Counted from the first letter of the stretch, positions 1-5,992 are shown. The stretch: DNA of 6,677 bases from Phycisphaerae bacterium (GCA_022866005.1 JALHTV010000141.1:1-6677), one strand, 5' to 3'. Made by a program: numbers and translations. The notes: generated by a model not told the origin, from the letters alone.

Positions 1-113
1 AGAAAACGACCGATGCCATAGACCCCTATTATGAAGCGTGCGGAGGCCCCGGAGGTCAAGGCAAATCTCGCAGGCAGGCGCCGATCCGGCCCCCGGAGCC
101 CCCCGAGCGGGTG

Positions 114-1454
114 CTATCCGGCCACGCGCCCGTAGATGCAGGCCAGCTTCTGGGCGCTGTCCCGCCAGGAGAGCTTTTGCAGCTCGATGTGCCCGTGCTG
201 CCGGAGGGTGCGGTGCAGCGGGGGGTAGCGCAACACGGCCAGGATCTTGTTGGCCATCTCGTCGATGTCCCAGAAGTCCACCTTCAGCACGTGGCTGAGC
301 ACCTCCGAGACCCCCGACTGCTTGGAGATGATCACCGGCACGTTGTGCGACAGCGCCTCCAGCGGGGCGATGCCGAAGGGTTCGGACACGCTGGGCATCA
401 CGTACAGGTCGGCCATCTGGAAGATGCGGTTGACGTCATCGCCGCGGAGAAAGCCCGTGAACGTGACGTACTGACCGATCCGCAGCTCGGCGACTTCCTG
501 GATGCAGCGGGCGATCATGTCGCCGCTGCCGGCCATCACGAAGCGGACGTTGGTGAACTTCTCCAGGACCTTCTTGGCCGCCCGCAGGAAGTACTCCGGG
601 CCTTTTTGCATGGTCACGCGGCCCAGGAACAGGACGATCTTCTCGTCCTGGCGGATGGGCTTCATCTCCCAGTCTGGCTCGTCGGGCAGGTCTATGGCGT
701 TGTAGACTACCTCCAGCTTTTCCAGCGGCACGCCGTAGCGCGCGGCCACGATGGAACGGGTGAGGTGACTGACGCAGATGACGCAGTCGGCCCCGTGCAT
801 GCCCGCCCGCTCGATGTCGTACACCTGCTGATTGATGTGCTCACCGGAGCGGTCGAACTCGGTGCTGTGGACGTGCACGACCAGGGGCTTCTTGGTCGCC
901 GCCGCGACGGCCAGGCCCGCCGGGTAGGTCATCCAGTCGTGGGCGTGGACGACGTCGAACGGCTCGTTCTTGGACAATTCCAGCGCCAGGCGCGCGTAGC
1001 GGTATACCTGCGCCATCAAGTCCCCGGTGTAGTGCGCCCCTGCCCCGGAGCCCAACCGCTGCGCGGCGCCGGCCAGCTCCGCTTGGAGGGCCTGAATCAT
1101 CTCCGGCGTCGCCGTGGCGCCCATCGACGCCTGCAACTGGGCCGACAACTGCCGCATCACCTCCGGGCTGACGCCCGGGGCGCTATAGGCGCGGAGCCGC
1201 GCGTCCACCTGACGGAGCGTCACGTGGCGGAACTGTGCGGTGGCTTCCGCAGTGGTCGGGGCGCGGGAGGCTCTCAGATGAGCCGCGGTGCGGAGTCTGA
1301 CGTGACTGGCCGGGGCGATGGGAACGGCCATGGGAAGCACGAAGGTCACCTCGACGCCGATCTCATCGAGACCCTTGGTCATGCCGTGACAGGCCGTGCC
1401 CAAGCCACCGCTGATGTGGGGCGGGAACTCCCAGCCCAACATGAAGACTCGCAT
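114..1454 (-). CDS. Glycosyltransferase family 4, glycogen-synthase-like (GT-B fold)
   Basis: Predicted cytoplasmic retaining glycosyltransferase moving a sugar from a nucleotide sugar to a glucan or other acceptor; the acceptor cannot be read from sequence. The 447-residue product opens with WEFPPHISGGLG (residues 8-19), the glycine-rich N-terminal loop of GlgA-like GT4 enzymes. Further motifs are HAHDWMTY (170-177), HVHSTEFDR (194-202), a second Rossmann domain starting near LFLGR (274-278) with QKG at 283-285, and the E-x7-E signature SEPFGIAPLE with E358 and E366. Residues about 41-139 are an Ala/Gln/Arg-rich helical stretch between the N-terminal loop and the HAHDW motif. The frame stays open to an ATG at 1607, but I chose the ATG at 1454 because GAGGT lies 7 nt upstream and the homologous N-terminus begins there; the 51 extra residues resemble nothing known to me. 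It lies 188 nt after pyrD, so it may have its own promoter. The family call is secure; glycogen synthase as such is not. Confidence 0.93.
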   Translation of the reverse strand: MRVFMLGWEFPPHISGGLGTACHGMTKGLDEIGVEVTFVLPMAVPIAPASHVRLRTAAHLRASRAPTTAEATAQFRHVTLRQVDARLRAYSAPGVSPEVMRQLSAQLQASMGATATPEMIQALQAELAGAAQRLGSGAGAHYTGDLMAQVYRYARLALELSKNEPFDVVHAHDWMTYPAGLAVAAATKKPLVVHVHSTEFDRSGEHINQQVYDIERAGMHGADCVICVSHLTRSIVAARYGVPLEKLEVVYNAIDLPDEPDWEMKPIRQDEKIVLFLGRVTMQKGPEYFLRAAKKVLEKFTNVRFVMAGSGDMIARCIQEVAELRIGQYVTFTGFLRGDDVNRIFQMADLYVMPSVSEPFGIAPLEALSHNVPVIISKQSGVSEVLSHVLKVDFWDIDEMANKILAVLRYPPLHRTLRQHGHIELQKLSWRDSAQKLACIYGRVAG

Positions 1455-1459
1455 CGTGC
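1455..1459 (-). promoter_or_regulatory. Spacer below Shine-Dalgarno GAGGT deciding the GT4 start
   Basis: On the minus strand the sequence GAGGTACGCACG directly precedes the ATG at 1454. GAGGT (plus-strand 1462-1466) with a 7-nt spacer is a good match to the anti-Shine-Dalgarno of 16S rRNA, and it is the main reason to reject the upstream ATG at 1607. The listed span is the start-proximal part of this region. Confidence 0.5.
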
Positions 1460-1500
1460 GTACCTCGACGGTTTCGCAACGACTGAACGAACGAGCGCCA

Positions 1501-1515
1501 ACGACCACCGGTCGT
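1501..1515 (-). other. Small inverted repeat in the GT4 leader
   Basis: ACGACC and GGTCGT form a perfect 6-bp stem around a 3-nt loop, about 46 nt upstream of the GT4 start. If transcription begins near 1568, this hairpin would sit in the 5' untranslated leader. It could be a chance GC-rich repeat; no regulatory family is recognised. Confidence 0.25.
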
Positions 1516-1574
1516 CGCAGCCACCCATTGCCGCGCCCTCCTGACTTATGTGGCCGGACACAGTAGACATCGGC

Positions 1575-1603
1575 ATTATTCCCCCCCGAATTCGCAAACG
1601 CAA
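1575..1603 (-). promoter_or_regulatory. Possible sigma-70-type promoter for the GT4 gene
   Basis: Minus strand: TTGCGT (1598-1603, 3 of 6 matches to TTGACA), a 17-bp spacer, then AATAAT (1575-1580, 5 of 6 matches to TATAAT). It would start transcription near 1568 and leave a leader of roughly 115 nt before the ATG at 1454. The spacing is ideal but the -35 is poor, so this is weaker than the aroB and pyrD promoters. Confidence 0.35.
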
Positions 1604-1622
1604 GCATCAGTTACATCTGCCG

Positions 1623-1639
1623 CACCTGCCGTGCAGGTG
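1623..1639 (-). terminator. Hairpin just after pyrD, terminator-like but without a U tract
   Basis: CACCTGC-ACG-GCAGGTG is a perfect 7-bp stem with a 3-nt loop, starting 3 nt past the pyrD stop codon. Its position suggests a 3'-end structure that terminates transcription or protects the mRNA from exonucleases. The bases that follow on the minus strand are CGGCAGATG, with no run of T, so a canonical intrinsic terminator is not supported. Confidence 0.45.
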
Positions 1640-1642
1640 GAC

Positions 1643-2638
1643 CTAGACGGCTAGGGCCCCGACGACCTCCCGGACGCTGCCCAGGCCGTGGCGGCGGAGG
1701 TAGTCGGCGATTCCGTCACGTATCTCTAGCACGCAGGCCGGGTTAACGAACAACGCCGTGCCAATCGCCAGCCCTGTCGCCCCGGCCAGGAGGAACTCCA
1801 GGGCGTCGTCGGCCCGCTGGATGCCGCCCATGCCAATAATAGGCACGCCGGCCGCCTTGGCCACTTGCGTGTAGACGCGGTGGACCATGTAGACGGCGAT
1901 GGGGCGGATGGCCGGGCCGGACAGGCCGCCGGTGGCGTTGGCCAGGATGGGGCGGCGGCGCTCCACGTCGACGGCCATCGCGGTGAACGTGTTGACGAGG
2001 CTCAAGGCGTTGGCCCCAGAGTCGACTGCTGCGGCGGCGGTGGCGGCGATGTCGGTGACGTTCGGTGAGAGCTTGACGATCAGGATGTTCTTGCGGACGA
2101 CCTTGCGGACCTCCCCGACGATCGTCCGCACCTGCTGGGGATCCGTGCCGAACTGGAGGCCCCCGGCCTTGACGTTGGGACAGGAGATGTTCAGCTCCAC
2201 GCCGCGCACGACCGCGACCTTCTCCAGGGCCGCCGCGACGGCGAGGTAATCGTCCACCGTCTCTCCCGCCACGTTGACGAAGACCGGAATGCCCAGCCGC
2301 TCCAGCGCCGGAACCTTCTCAGCCAGGAATACTTCTAGTCCCACGTTAGCCAGGCCAATGGCGTTGAGCATGCCCGCGCGGGTCTCCACCACGCGCGGAT
2401 ACTCGTTGCCCGCCCGCGGTTTGAGCGTGATGCTCTTGGTGACAAACGCCCCGAGTTCCCGCAGGTCCACGAAGTCGGCGTACTCATCCCCGTAGCCGCA
2501 CGTGCCGCTGGCCGTCATCAAGGGATTCGCCAACCGCACCCCGGCGATCTGGACGCTCAGGTCGATTGCGGATTGCGGACTTGTGCTCCGTAGCCGGTCG
2601 TCCGGCGAAGGAGCAGTGTGGATTGGGGATTCGCTCAT
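1643..2638 (-). CDS. pyrD: Dihydroorotate dehydrogenase, class 1B catalytic subunit
   Basis: Oxidises dihydroorotate to orotate using FMN, the fourth step of de novo UMP synthesis, in the cytoplasm. Class 1B enzymes normally pair with an iron-sulfur/FAD subunit (PyrK) that passes electrons to NAD; no pyrK lies in this window. The 331-residue product shows a TIM-barrel in family order: KSITLKPRAGN (68-78) with the FMN/substrate lysine, NAIGLAN (92-98), NISCPN (150-155) with C153 as the class 1 catalytic base, K189 in IVKLSPN, NTFTA (216-220), GGLSG (237-241) and the phosphate-binding GMGG (269-272). Class 2 enzymes would have Ser and an N-terminal membrane helix. The conserved fold begins near DLSVQIAG (26-33); the first 25 residues are non-conserved and come from a repeat/hairpin element. 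Alternative in-frame starts are the ATGs at 2662 and 2713; 2713 lies upstream of the predicted promoter and is unlikely. The Shine-Dalgarno before 2638 is weak. Confidence 0.95.
   Translation of the reverse strand: MSESPIHTAPSPDDRLRSTSPQSAIDLSVQIAGVRLANPLMTASGTCGYGDEYADFVDLRELGAFVTKSITLKPRAGNEYPRVVETRAGMLNAIGLANVGLEVFLAEKVPALERLGIPVFVNVAGETVDDYLAVAAALEKVAVVRGVELNISCPNVKAGGLQFGTDPQQVRTIVGEVRKVVRKNILIVKLSPNVTDIAATAAAAVDSGANALSLVNTFTAMAVDVERRRPILANATGGLSGPAIRPIAVYMVHRVYTQVAKAAGVPIIGMGGIQRADDALEFLLAGATGLAIGTALFVNPACVLEIRDGIADYLRRHGLGSVREVVGALAV
2564..2634. repeat. Heptad direct repeats flanking a nested hairpin, within the pyrD 5' end
   Basis: On the plus strand, two copies of GATTGCG stand in tandem (2564-2577), and a degenerate pair GATTGGG-GATTCGC lies at 2621-2634. 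Between them is a nested inverted repeat. The outer 6-bp arms are TGCTCC (2584-2589) and GGAGCA (2610-2615); the inner 5-bp arms are GCCGG (2593-2597) and CCGGC (2602-2606) around a TCGT loop. Read on the minus strand, the block encodes almost all of the non-conserved N-terminus of PyrD. The heptads resemble (AATCCGC)n-type intergenic repeats that I associate with planctomycete genomes, an impression from memory. Whether this is a mobile repeat cannot be decided from one copy. Confidence 0.6.
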
Positions 2639-2671
2639 CCTGGACCCATCGTGGTTTCTCATGCGGCAAGC

Positions 2672-2702
2672 ATTATAGGGGGGTACTTGGCCCTGTCGGC
2701 AA
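2672..2702 (-). promoter_or_regulatory. Promoter for pyrD, overlapping the upstream stop codon
   Basis: Minus strand: a perfect TATAAT (2672-2677) is preceded by TTGCCG (2697-2702, 4 of 6 matches to TTGACA) with a rather long 19-bp spacer. The -10 box is built from the last codon (CTA) and TAA stop of the upstream gene plus one further base. Transcription would begin about 2662-2666, giving either a leader of about 27 nt before the ATG at 2638 or a nearly leaderless message at the ATG at 2662. Confidence 0.6.
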
Positions 2703-3539
2703 CCCTTTCTCAAACTCAGCAGAGAATGCCTTGAACTCGCGAGTTCTCCTCATGTTGTCTGGTGACAGGTCAAGGAGCCAGGTGAACGAGCGCAGGCCCC
2801 ATGACTTGGGTCCCTCTTTGTACTGGATGAAATGGGTGAGAACGATAACGCCGCGCACCTCCCTTCCACGCATAGCCTCCTTCATCCATTGGAAGCGTGA
2901 TCCGAACTCCTTGTGGCACCAACCGGCCACAAACGTGTCGAAGCGACGATCTTCAACAGGTATCGTCACAGGGATATTCTCAGGGTTGGCTGCCAGTGAA
3001 AGGTCCATCACCGCGTACCCAGGAAGCCCCGACTTGTCGATCTGATCGCAGCACTTGCGGAACCTCTCTTGAAACCTGTCAACAGACTGCAACCGCTTTA
3101 CGGCAAGACCGTAGCGGGTATCCCCCAGTCGGCAGATGATGTCGGGTTCAGCAAACTGAGGACTCAGCCCAGCCCTCTTGCAGATCGCGGCAACGTACAA
3201 CTCGCATTGGGTATCTCTCCCAGGATTGCTCTCCCTCCTTCCTACAGGGGAGATCGGGTCCTTCATCGCCCTCCTGACCTTGTCTCTTAGCACTGCGTCG
3301 GGAATGTACCCCGCCAACTGTTCCAGCGCGAATCCCATCATGCGAAGGTCCCTCATTGCTTCACGGGCTGCTGGGAACCTCTTGTCCCCGGGTTGGATCT
3401 CTTCGGCCTTTTGAAACGGCGCAAGCATTTCTGCGACCCGAGAGCCACCTGGTGGTTGCAGCCCGAGTACTGCGAGTTGTCGCTCCAGACACTCACCCCA
3501 CTCCCTCATCGTCCGGACCATGTACTCGTTTGAGAACAC
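2673..3539 (-). CDS. Uncharacterised protein with PD-(D/E)XK-nuclease-like core
   Basis: I do not recognise a named family. The 288-residue product has no signal peptide or membrane helix. A helical N-terminal half (about 1-95) is followed by a region resembling the restriction-endonuclease-like fold: a helix with E113 (QCELYVAA), a strand with P132-D133 (EPDII), a strand YGLAVKRL (143-150) with K148, a helix ending in DQIDKSG (165-171), and a strand GYAVMDLSL (174-182). In active PD-(D/E)XK enzymes the residue two before the lysine is usually Glu or Gln; here it is A146, so catalysis is doubtful. The GTG start at 3539 is chosen because GGAGG lies 5 nt upstream; an ATG at 3521 is an alternative. 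GC content is about 58% (hand count over 360 bases) against about 70-80% in sampled aroB lines, suggesting acquisition by transfer. It starts 27 nt after aroB and is probably co-transcribed with it. Confidence 0.8.
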   Translation of the reverse strand: MFSNEYMVRTMREWGECLERQLAVLGLQPPGGSRVAEMLAPFQKAEEIQPGDKRFPAAREAMRDLRMMGFALEQLAGYIPDAVLRDKVRRAMKDPISPVGRRESNPGRDTQCELYVAAICKRAGLSPQFAEPDIICRLGDTRYGLAVKRLQSVDRFQERFRKCCDQIDKSGLPGYAVMDLSLAANPENIPVTIPVEDRRFDTFVAGWCHKEFGSRFQWMKEAMRGREVRGVIVLTHFIQYKEGPKSWGLRSFTWLLDLSPDNMRRTREFKAFSAEFEKGLPTGPSTPL

Positions 3540-3544
3540 GACCC

Positions 3545-3549
3545 CCTCC
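3545..3549 (-). promoter_or_regulatory. Strong ribosome binding site GGAGG supporting a GTG start
   Basis: Minus strand GGGAGGGGGTC immediately precedes GTG at 3539, placing GGAGG 5 nt from the start. It is the strongest ribosome binding site in the window and favours the GTG over the ATG six codons later, which has no such motif. Part of it can pair with the upstream TTTTCCC across a short TGTAT loop, which might moderate access. Confidence 0.65.
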
Positions 3550-3566
3550 CATACAGGGAAAACTCT

Positions 3567-4910
3567 CTATTGTGCGTCAGACCCCAACGCTTTGGATACT
3601 TCGGACTCGCGGATGTCGTTGAAGACGTTCACCTGGCCCAGGGCGGTCGGCAGGACCATGCGGACCTTGCCGCCGCGGACCTTCTTATCATGTTGCATGA
3701 TCGCCCAGCAGGCGGCGGGGTCCAGGCCTGCCCAGCGCACGGGTAGGCCCAGCTTTTTCAGCAGGCCTTCCAGGCGCTCTAGCACGGAGTGGTTGCACAG
3801 CCGGCGCGTCACGGCCAGGCGGCACTCGGCCACCATGCCCAGCGACACGGCCTCACCGTGCGTGATCTTGCCCAGGCCCAGGTGCGTCTCGACGGCGTGC
3901 CCGACGGTGTGCCCGAAGTTCAGGTGCGACCGCTCGCCGGACTCCCGCTCATCCGCGGAGACGACCGCCGCTTTGATCGCCACATTACGGGCGACCAGCT
4001 CCGTCATCACCGTCTCCTGGGCGCTCAGAATCGCGGCGGCGTTGGCGTCGATGAAGTCCAGGAGGGTCGCATCGCGGCCATACGGCCGCCCGTCTGGGCG
4101 GATCATCCCGTGCTTGACGCACTCCGCCAGGCCCGTGCGAATCTGCCGCCCGTCCAGCGTGCTCAGCACCGACACGTCGATCAGCACGGCCGAGGGCTGG
4201 TGGAACGCCCCGATGAGGTTCTTCCCGGCCGGGTGGTCCACGGCCGTCTTGCCGCCTACCGAGGCGTCCACGTCCGCCAGGAGCGTGGTGGGGCACTGGA
4301 TCCACCTCAGCCCGCGCAGGGCCGAGGCCGCCACGAACCCCGCCAGGTCCCCCGTCACGCCGCCGCCCAGGGCGACGATCAGGGTGTCGCGGTCGATGAG
4401 CGGGCTGACGGCCAGCAGCTCGTCGGTCACGTGGCCGAAGGTGACGAGCGTCTTGTGCTCCTCACCGGCGGGGAAGTCGATGATCGCCGCCGTCAGCCCC
4501 GCGCCCTGGAGCGACTCGACGGCCCGGGGCCCGTACAGCTCCGCCACCGTGGCGTCGGCGATGACTACGGCCGAGCGCGCCGCGGGCAGCGCCGCAGCGG
4601 CCGCGCCCAGGCGGTCCAGCTCGCCGGGCCCGATCCGCACATCGTAGCTTCGCTCACCGAGGTTGACCTTGATCGTCCGTTGCATTGGCAATGGTTCCTG
4701 CCCGGCCACGGCGGGACTGCCGCCGGCGTCCTCAGAAAGGCTATAGCGAAGGGACTTGTATTGCCAGCCGGCGGGTGCGTTTTCCGCCGACCTTCGGACG
4801 CGCATGCGGAGCAGCACCACGACAACGGCCATCACCAGGCACGCCAAGAGCACGATTGGCGCCGGGTTAGGCACCGTGGGACGAGATGACGTGGACGCGC
4901 CCACCACCAT
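3567..4910 (-). CDS. aroB: 3-dehydroquinate synthase, with a hydrophobic N-terminal extension
   Basis: Converts DAHP to 3-dehydroquinate with NAD and a divalent metal, the second step of the shikimate pathway. The family core of 372 residues begins at the ATG at 4685 (MQRTIKVNLG). In core numbering it carries the NAD-binding GGGVTGDLAGF (107-117), the block PTTLLADVDASVGGKTAVDH (132-151), LAECVKHG with metal ligand E188, RSHLNFGHTVGHAVE with R252, N256, H259 and H263, and HGEAVSLGM with ligand H276, so it looks fully active. The frame continues upstream through 75 more codons to the ATG at 4910. They encode a hydrophobic stretch (IVLLACLVMAVVVVLL) preceded by TVPNPAP and followed by RMRVRR. 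I list 4910 because a near-consensus promoter abuts it and the extension has coding-like composition (third-position GC 57 of 75 by hand count). The soluble-enzyme start at 4685 (weak AGGA 10 nt upstream) remains a real alternative. Confidence 0.95.
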   Translation of the reverse strand: MVVGASTSSRPTVPNPAPIVLLACLVMAVVVVLLRMRVRRSAENAPAGWQYKSLRYSLSEDAGGSPAVAGQEPLPMQRTIKVNLGERSYDVRIGPGELDRLGAAAAALPAARSAVVIADATVAELYGPRAVESLQGAGLTAAIIDFPAGEEHKTLVTFGHVTDELLAVSPLIDRDTLIVALGGGVTGDLAGFVAASALRGLRWIQCPTTLLADVDASVGGKTAVDHPAGKNLIGAFHQPSAVLIDVSVLSTLDGRQIRTGLAECVKHGMIRPDGRPYGRDATLLDFIDANAAAILSAQETVMTELVARNVAIKAAVVSADERESGERSHLNFGHTVGHAVETHLGLGKITHGEAVSLGMVAECRLAVTRRLCNHSVLERLEGLLKKLGLPVRWAGLDPAACWAIMQHDKKVRGGKVRMVLPTALGQVNVFNDIRESEVSKALGSDAQ

Positions 4911-4918
4911 CGCGGGCA

Positions 4919-4947
4919 ATTGTAGAGAGGCGGGCCAGGCCTGTCAA
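4919..4947 (-). promoter_or_regulatory. Near-consensus sigma-70 promoter for aroB
   Basis: Minus strand: TTGACA (4942-4947, 6 of 6), a 17-bp spacer, then TACAAT (4919-4924, 5 of 6). This is the best promoter in the window and lies between the anti-sigma stop codon (4976) and aroB. The predicted start point is about 4910-4912, on or beside the ATG at 4910. The -35 hexamer overlaps the 8-bp palindrome CAGGCCTG (4936-4943), a possible but unproven operator. A TTG codon at 4919 in the aroB frame falls inside the -10 box and cannot be a start for this transcript. Confidence 0.8.
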
Positions 4948-4975
4948 AACGCCGGTCCGACGGGGGCGAAGGGCG

Positions 4976-5992
4976 TCAGTTCCGCGAGTAGGCGGGCAAC
5001 AGGAAGGTGTCGGTCGGGCTGACCGGGGCCTCGTCACCGCGGTACTGGAGCACCCCCTCGGCCAGGTAGATATTGTTCCCGCCCACTCCGACCGTGGGCG
5101 TCGCGGCCCAGCGGACGTGATTGTCCAGATAGAGCACGTTCTGTCCCCGCCCATCGTGGTTGTCGCTGACGGCCGTGGCGGCCCGACCGGGATGGAAGCG
5201 CCCGCCGGTGAATAGGGGGTTGCTGTCGGCCAGAATGGCCATCTCGGCGGCGGCGGCCCGGAGCACGGGGTCGTTGAGCGACAGGCCCCGCCCCAGGGCG
5301 TGCTGGTAGGAGTAGCCGATGAACTTGCCCTGGGGGAAGTCGGTCATCCCGGCCATGACTGCAAAGCCGGCGGGCGCGGGCCCGGTGGTGCCGGGACACT
5401 GGAAGGCCTCTGCCGGGGCATAGTTCAGGCGGATGAGCTGGAATAGGCCCGTCGAGTTGCTCAGGACCTCCTGCCCGGGCGACGCCAGCCACGCCCCGGC
5501 CACCGGGGCCGAGACGGGCAGGAATGAGTCGTTCTCCTCGGCGTAGGCGTGGGCCGCCCGGCCGATGTCACCCAACCGGGCCTCGCACAGGGTCGCCAAC
5601 TGCCGGGCCTGCAATGACTGGTCTCCGCGTCCGAGGGTCAGGTAGAAACCCAGCCCCAGCAGCAGCACCACCGACGCGACGGCCGCCAGCTCCCGCAGCG
5701 AGAAGCGCGACCGGGAGGCCGGGCGGCGGCCCAGCTCCGCGCGGGCGATCAGGGCCTCGGTGGCGTGGACCTGCCGCAGGCGGTTGACGGTCCGCTGGGC
5801 CAGGCCGGCGGGCGGCTCCAGAATCGGCACTAAGGCCATGGCCGCCAAGGCGTTGCGAATGTCCTGATGCAGGGCCGCCAAGGCGGCATCCTCCTGGAGC
5901 CGCCGGCGGAGGGCCTGGGCCTGGTCGGCCTCGCAGCGGCCTAGGGCATAGTCGATCAGGAGCTGCTCGTCGTGCTGTGTAGGGTGGGTCAT
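4976..5992 (-). CDS. Membrane protein: anti-sigma-like domain plus H-X9-DG-type ectodomain
   Basis: Probable partner and regulator of the sigma factor encoded immediately upstream. The 338-residue product has three parts. Residues 8-78 are helical, with the pattern LLIDYALGRC...RRRLQEDAALAAL...PPAGLAQRTVNRLRQ seen in cytoplasmic anti-sigma domains, but the zinc-binding HxxxCxxC motif is missing (only C20). Residues 101-120 form one membrane helix after an Arg-rich stretch, so the C-terminus should be outside the cytoplasm. Residues 130-320 resemble the DUF1559/H-X9-DG region of planctomycete pseudopilin-like proteins: AFQCPGT (197-203), DNHDGRGQNVLYLDNHVRW (277-295) with N278-H279 and D290-N291-H292 where the family usually has D-G-H. 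The start at 5992 follows the sigma stop codon by 3 nt, implying translational coupling. The fold assignments are by motif only; the sensed signal is unknown. Confidence 0.82.
   Translation of the reverse strand: MTHPTQHDEQLLIDYALGRCEADQAQALRRRLQEDAALAALHQDIRNALAAMALVPILEPPAGLAQRTVNRLRQVHATEALIARAELGRRPASRSRFSLRELAAVASVVLLLGLGFYLTLGRGDQSLQARQLATLCEARLGDIGRAAHAYAEENDSFLPVSAPVAGAWLASPGQEVLSNSTGLFQLIRLNYAPAEAFQCPGTTGPAPAGFAVMAGMTDFPQGKFIGYSYQHALGRGLSLNDPVLRAAAAEMAILADSNPLFTGGRFHPGRAATAVSDNHDGRGQNVLYLDNHVRWAATPTVGVGGNNIYLAEGVLQYRGDEAPVSPTDTFLLPAYSRN

Noticed and set aside
27..67. TTGACC and CATAAT on the minus strand as a promoter for a gene starting at 19
   Set aside because: The two hexamers are 20 bp apart, too far for a convincing sigma-70 promoter, and the downstream gene itself is not established.
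60..113. GC-rich stretch after the GT4 stop as an intrinsic terminator
   Set aside because: Only short 3-4 bp stems can be drawn, and no T run follows on the minus strand.
111..1544. A 477-codon open frame on the plus strand across the glycosyltransferase gene
   Set aside because: It is antisense to a gene with clear GT4 motifs, is rich in His/Val/Arg/Gly without domain motifs, and arises from the high third-position GC of the real gene.
1455..1607. Longer GT4 product starting at the ATG at 1607
   Set aside because: The 51 extra residues lie before the conserved N-terminal strand, overlap the candidate promoter and hairpin, and have no ribosome binding site as good as the GAGGT before 1454.
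2639..2713. Longer PyrD starting at the ATG at 2713
   Set aside because: That start lies upstream of the perfect -10 box and inside the preceding gene, and the added residues are not conserved in the family.
2566..3045. A 159-codon plus-strand frame over the pyrD 5' end and the nuclease-like gene
   Set aside because: It begins in the repeat/hairpin element and runs antisense to two minus-strand genes, with no recognisable domain or ribosome binding site.
3789..4889. A 366-codon plus-strand frame across aroB
   Set aside because: It is antisense to the conserved AroB core and has the low-complexity Arg/Gly/Val composition of a GC-rich shadow frame.
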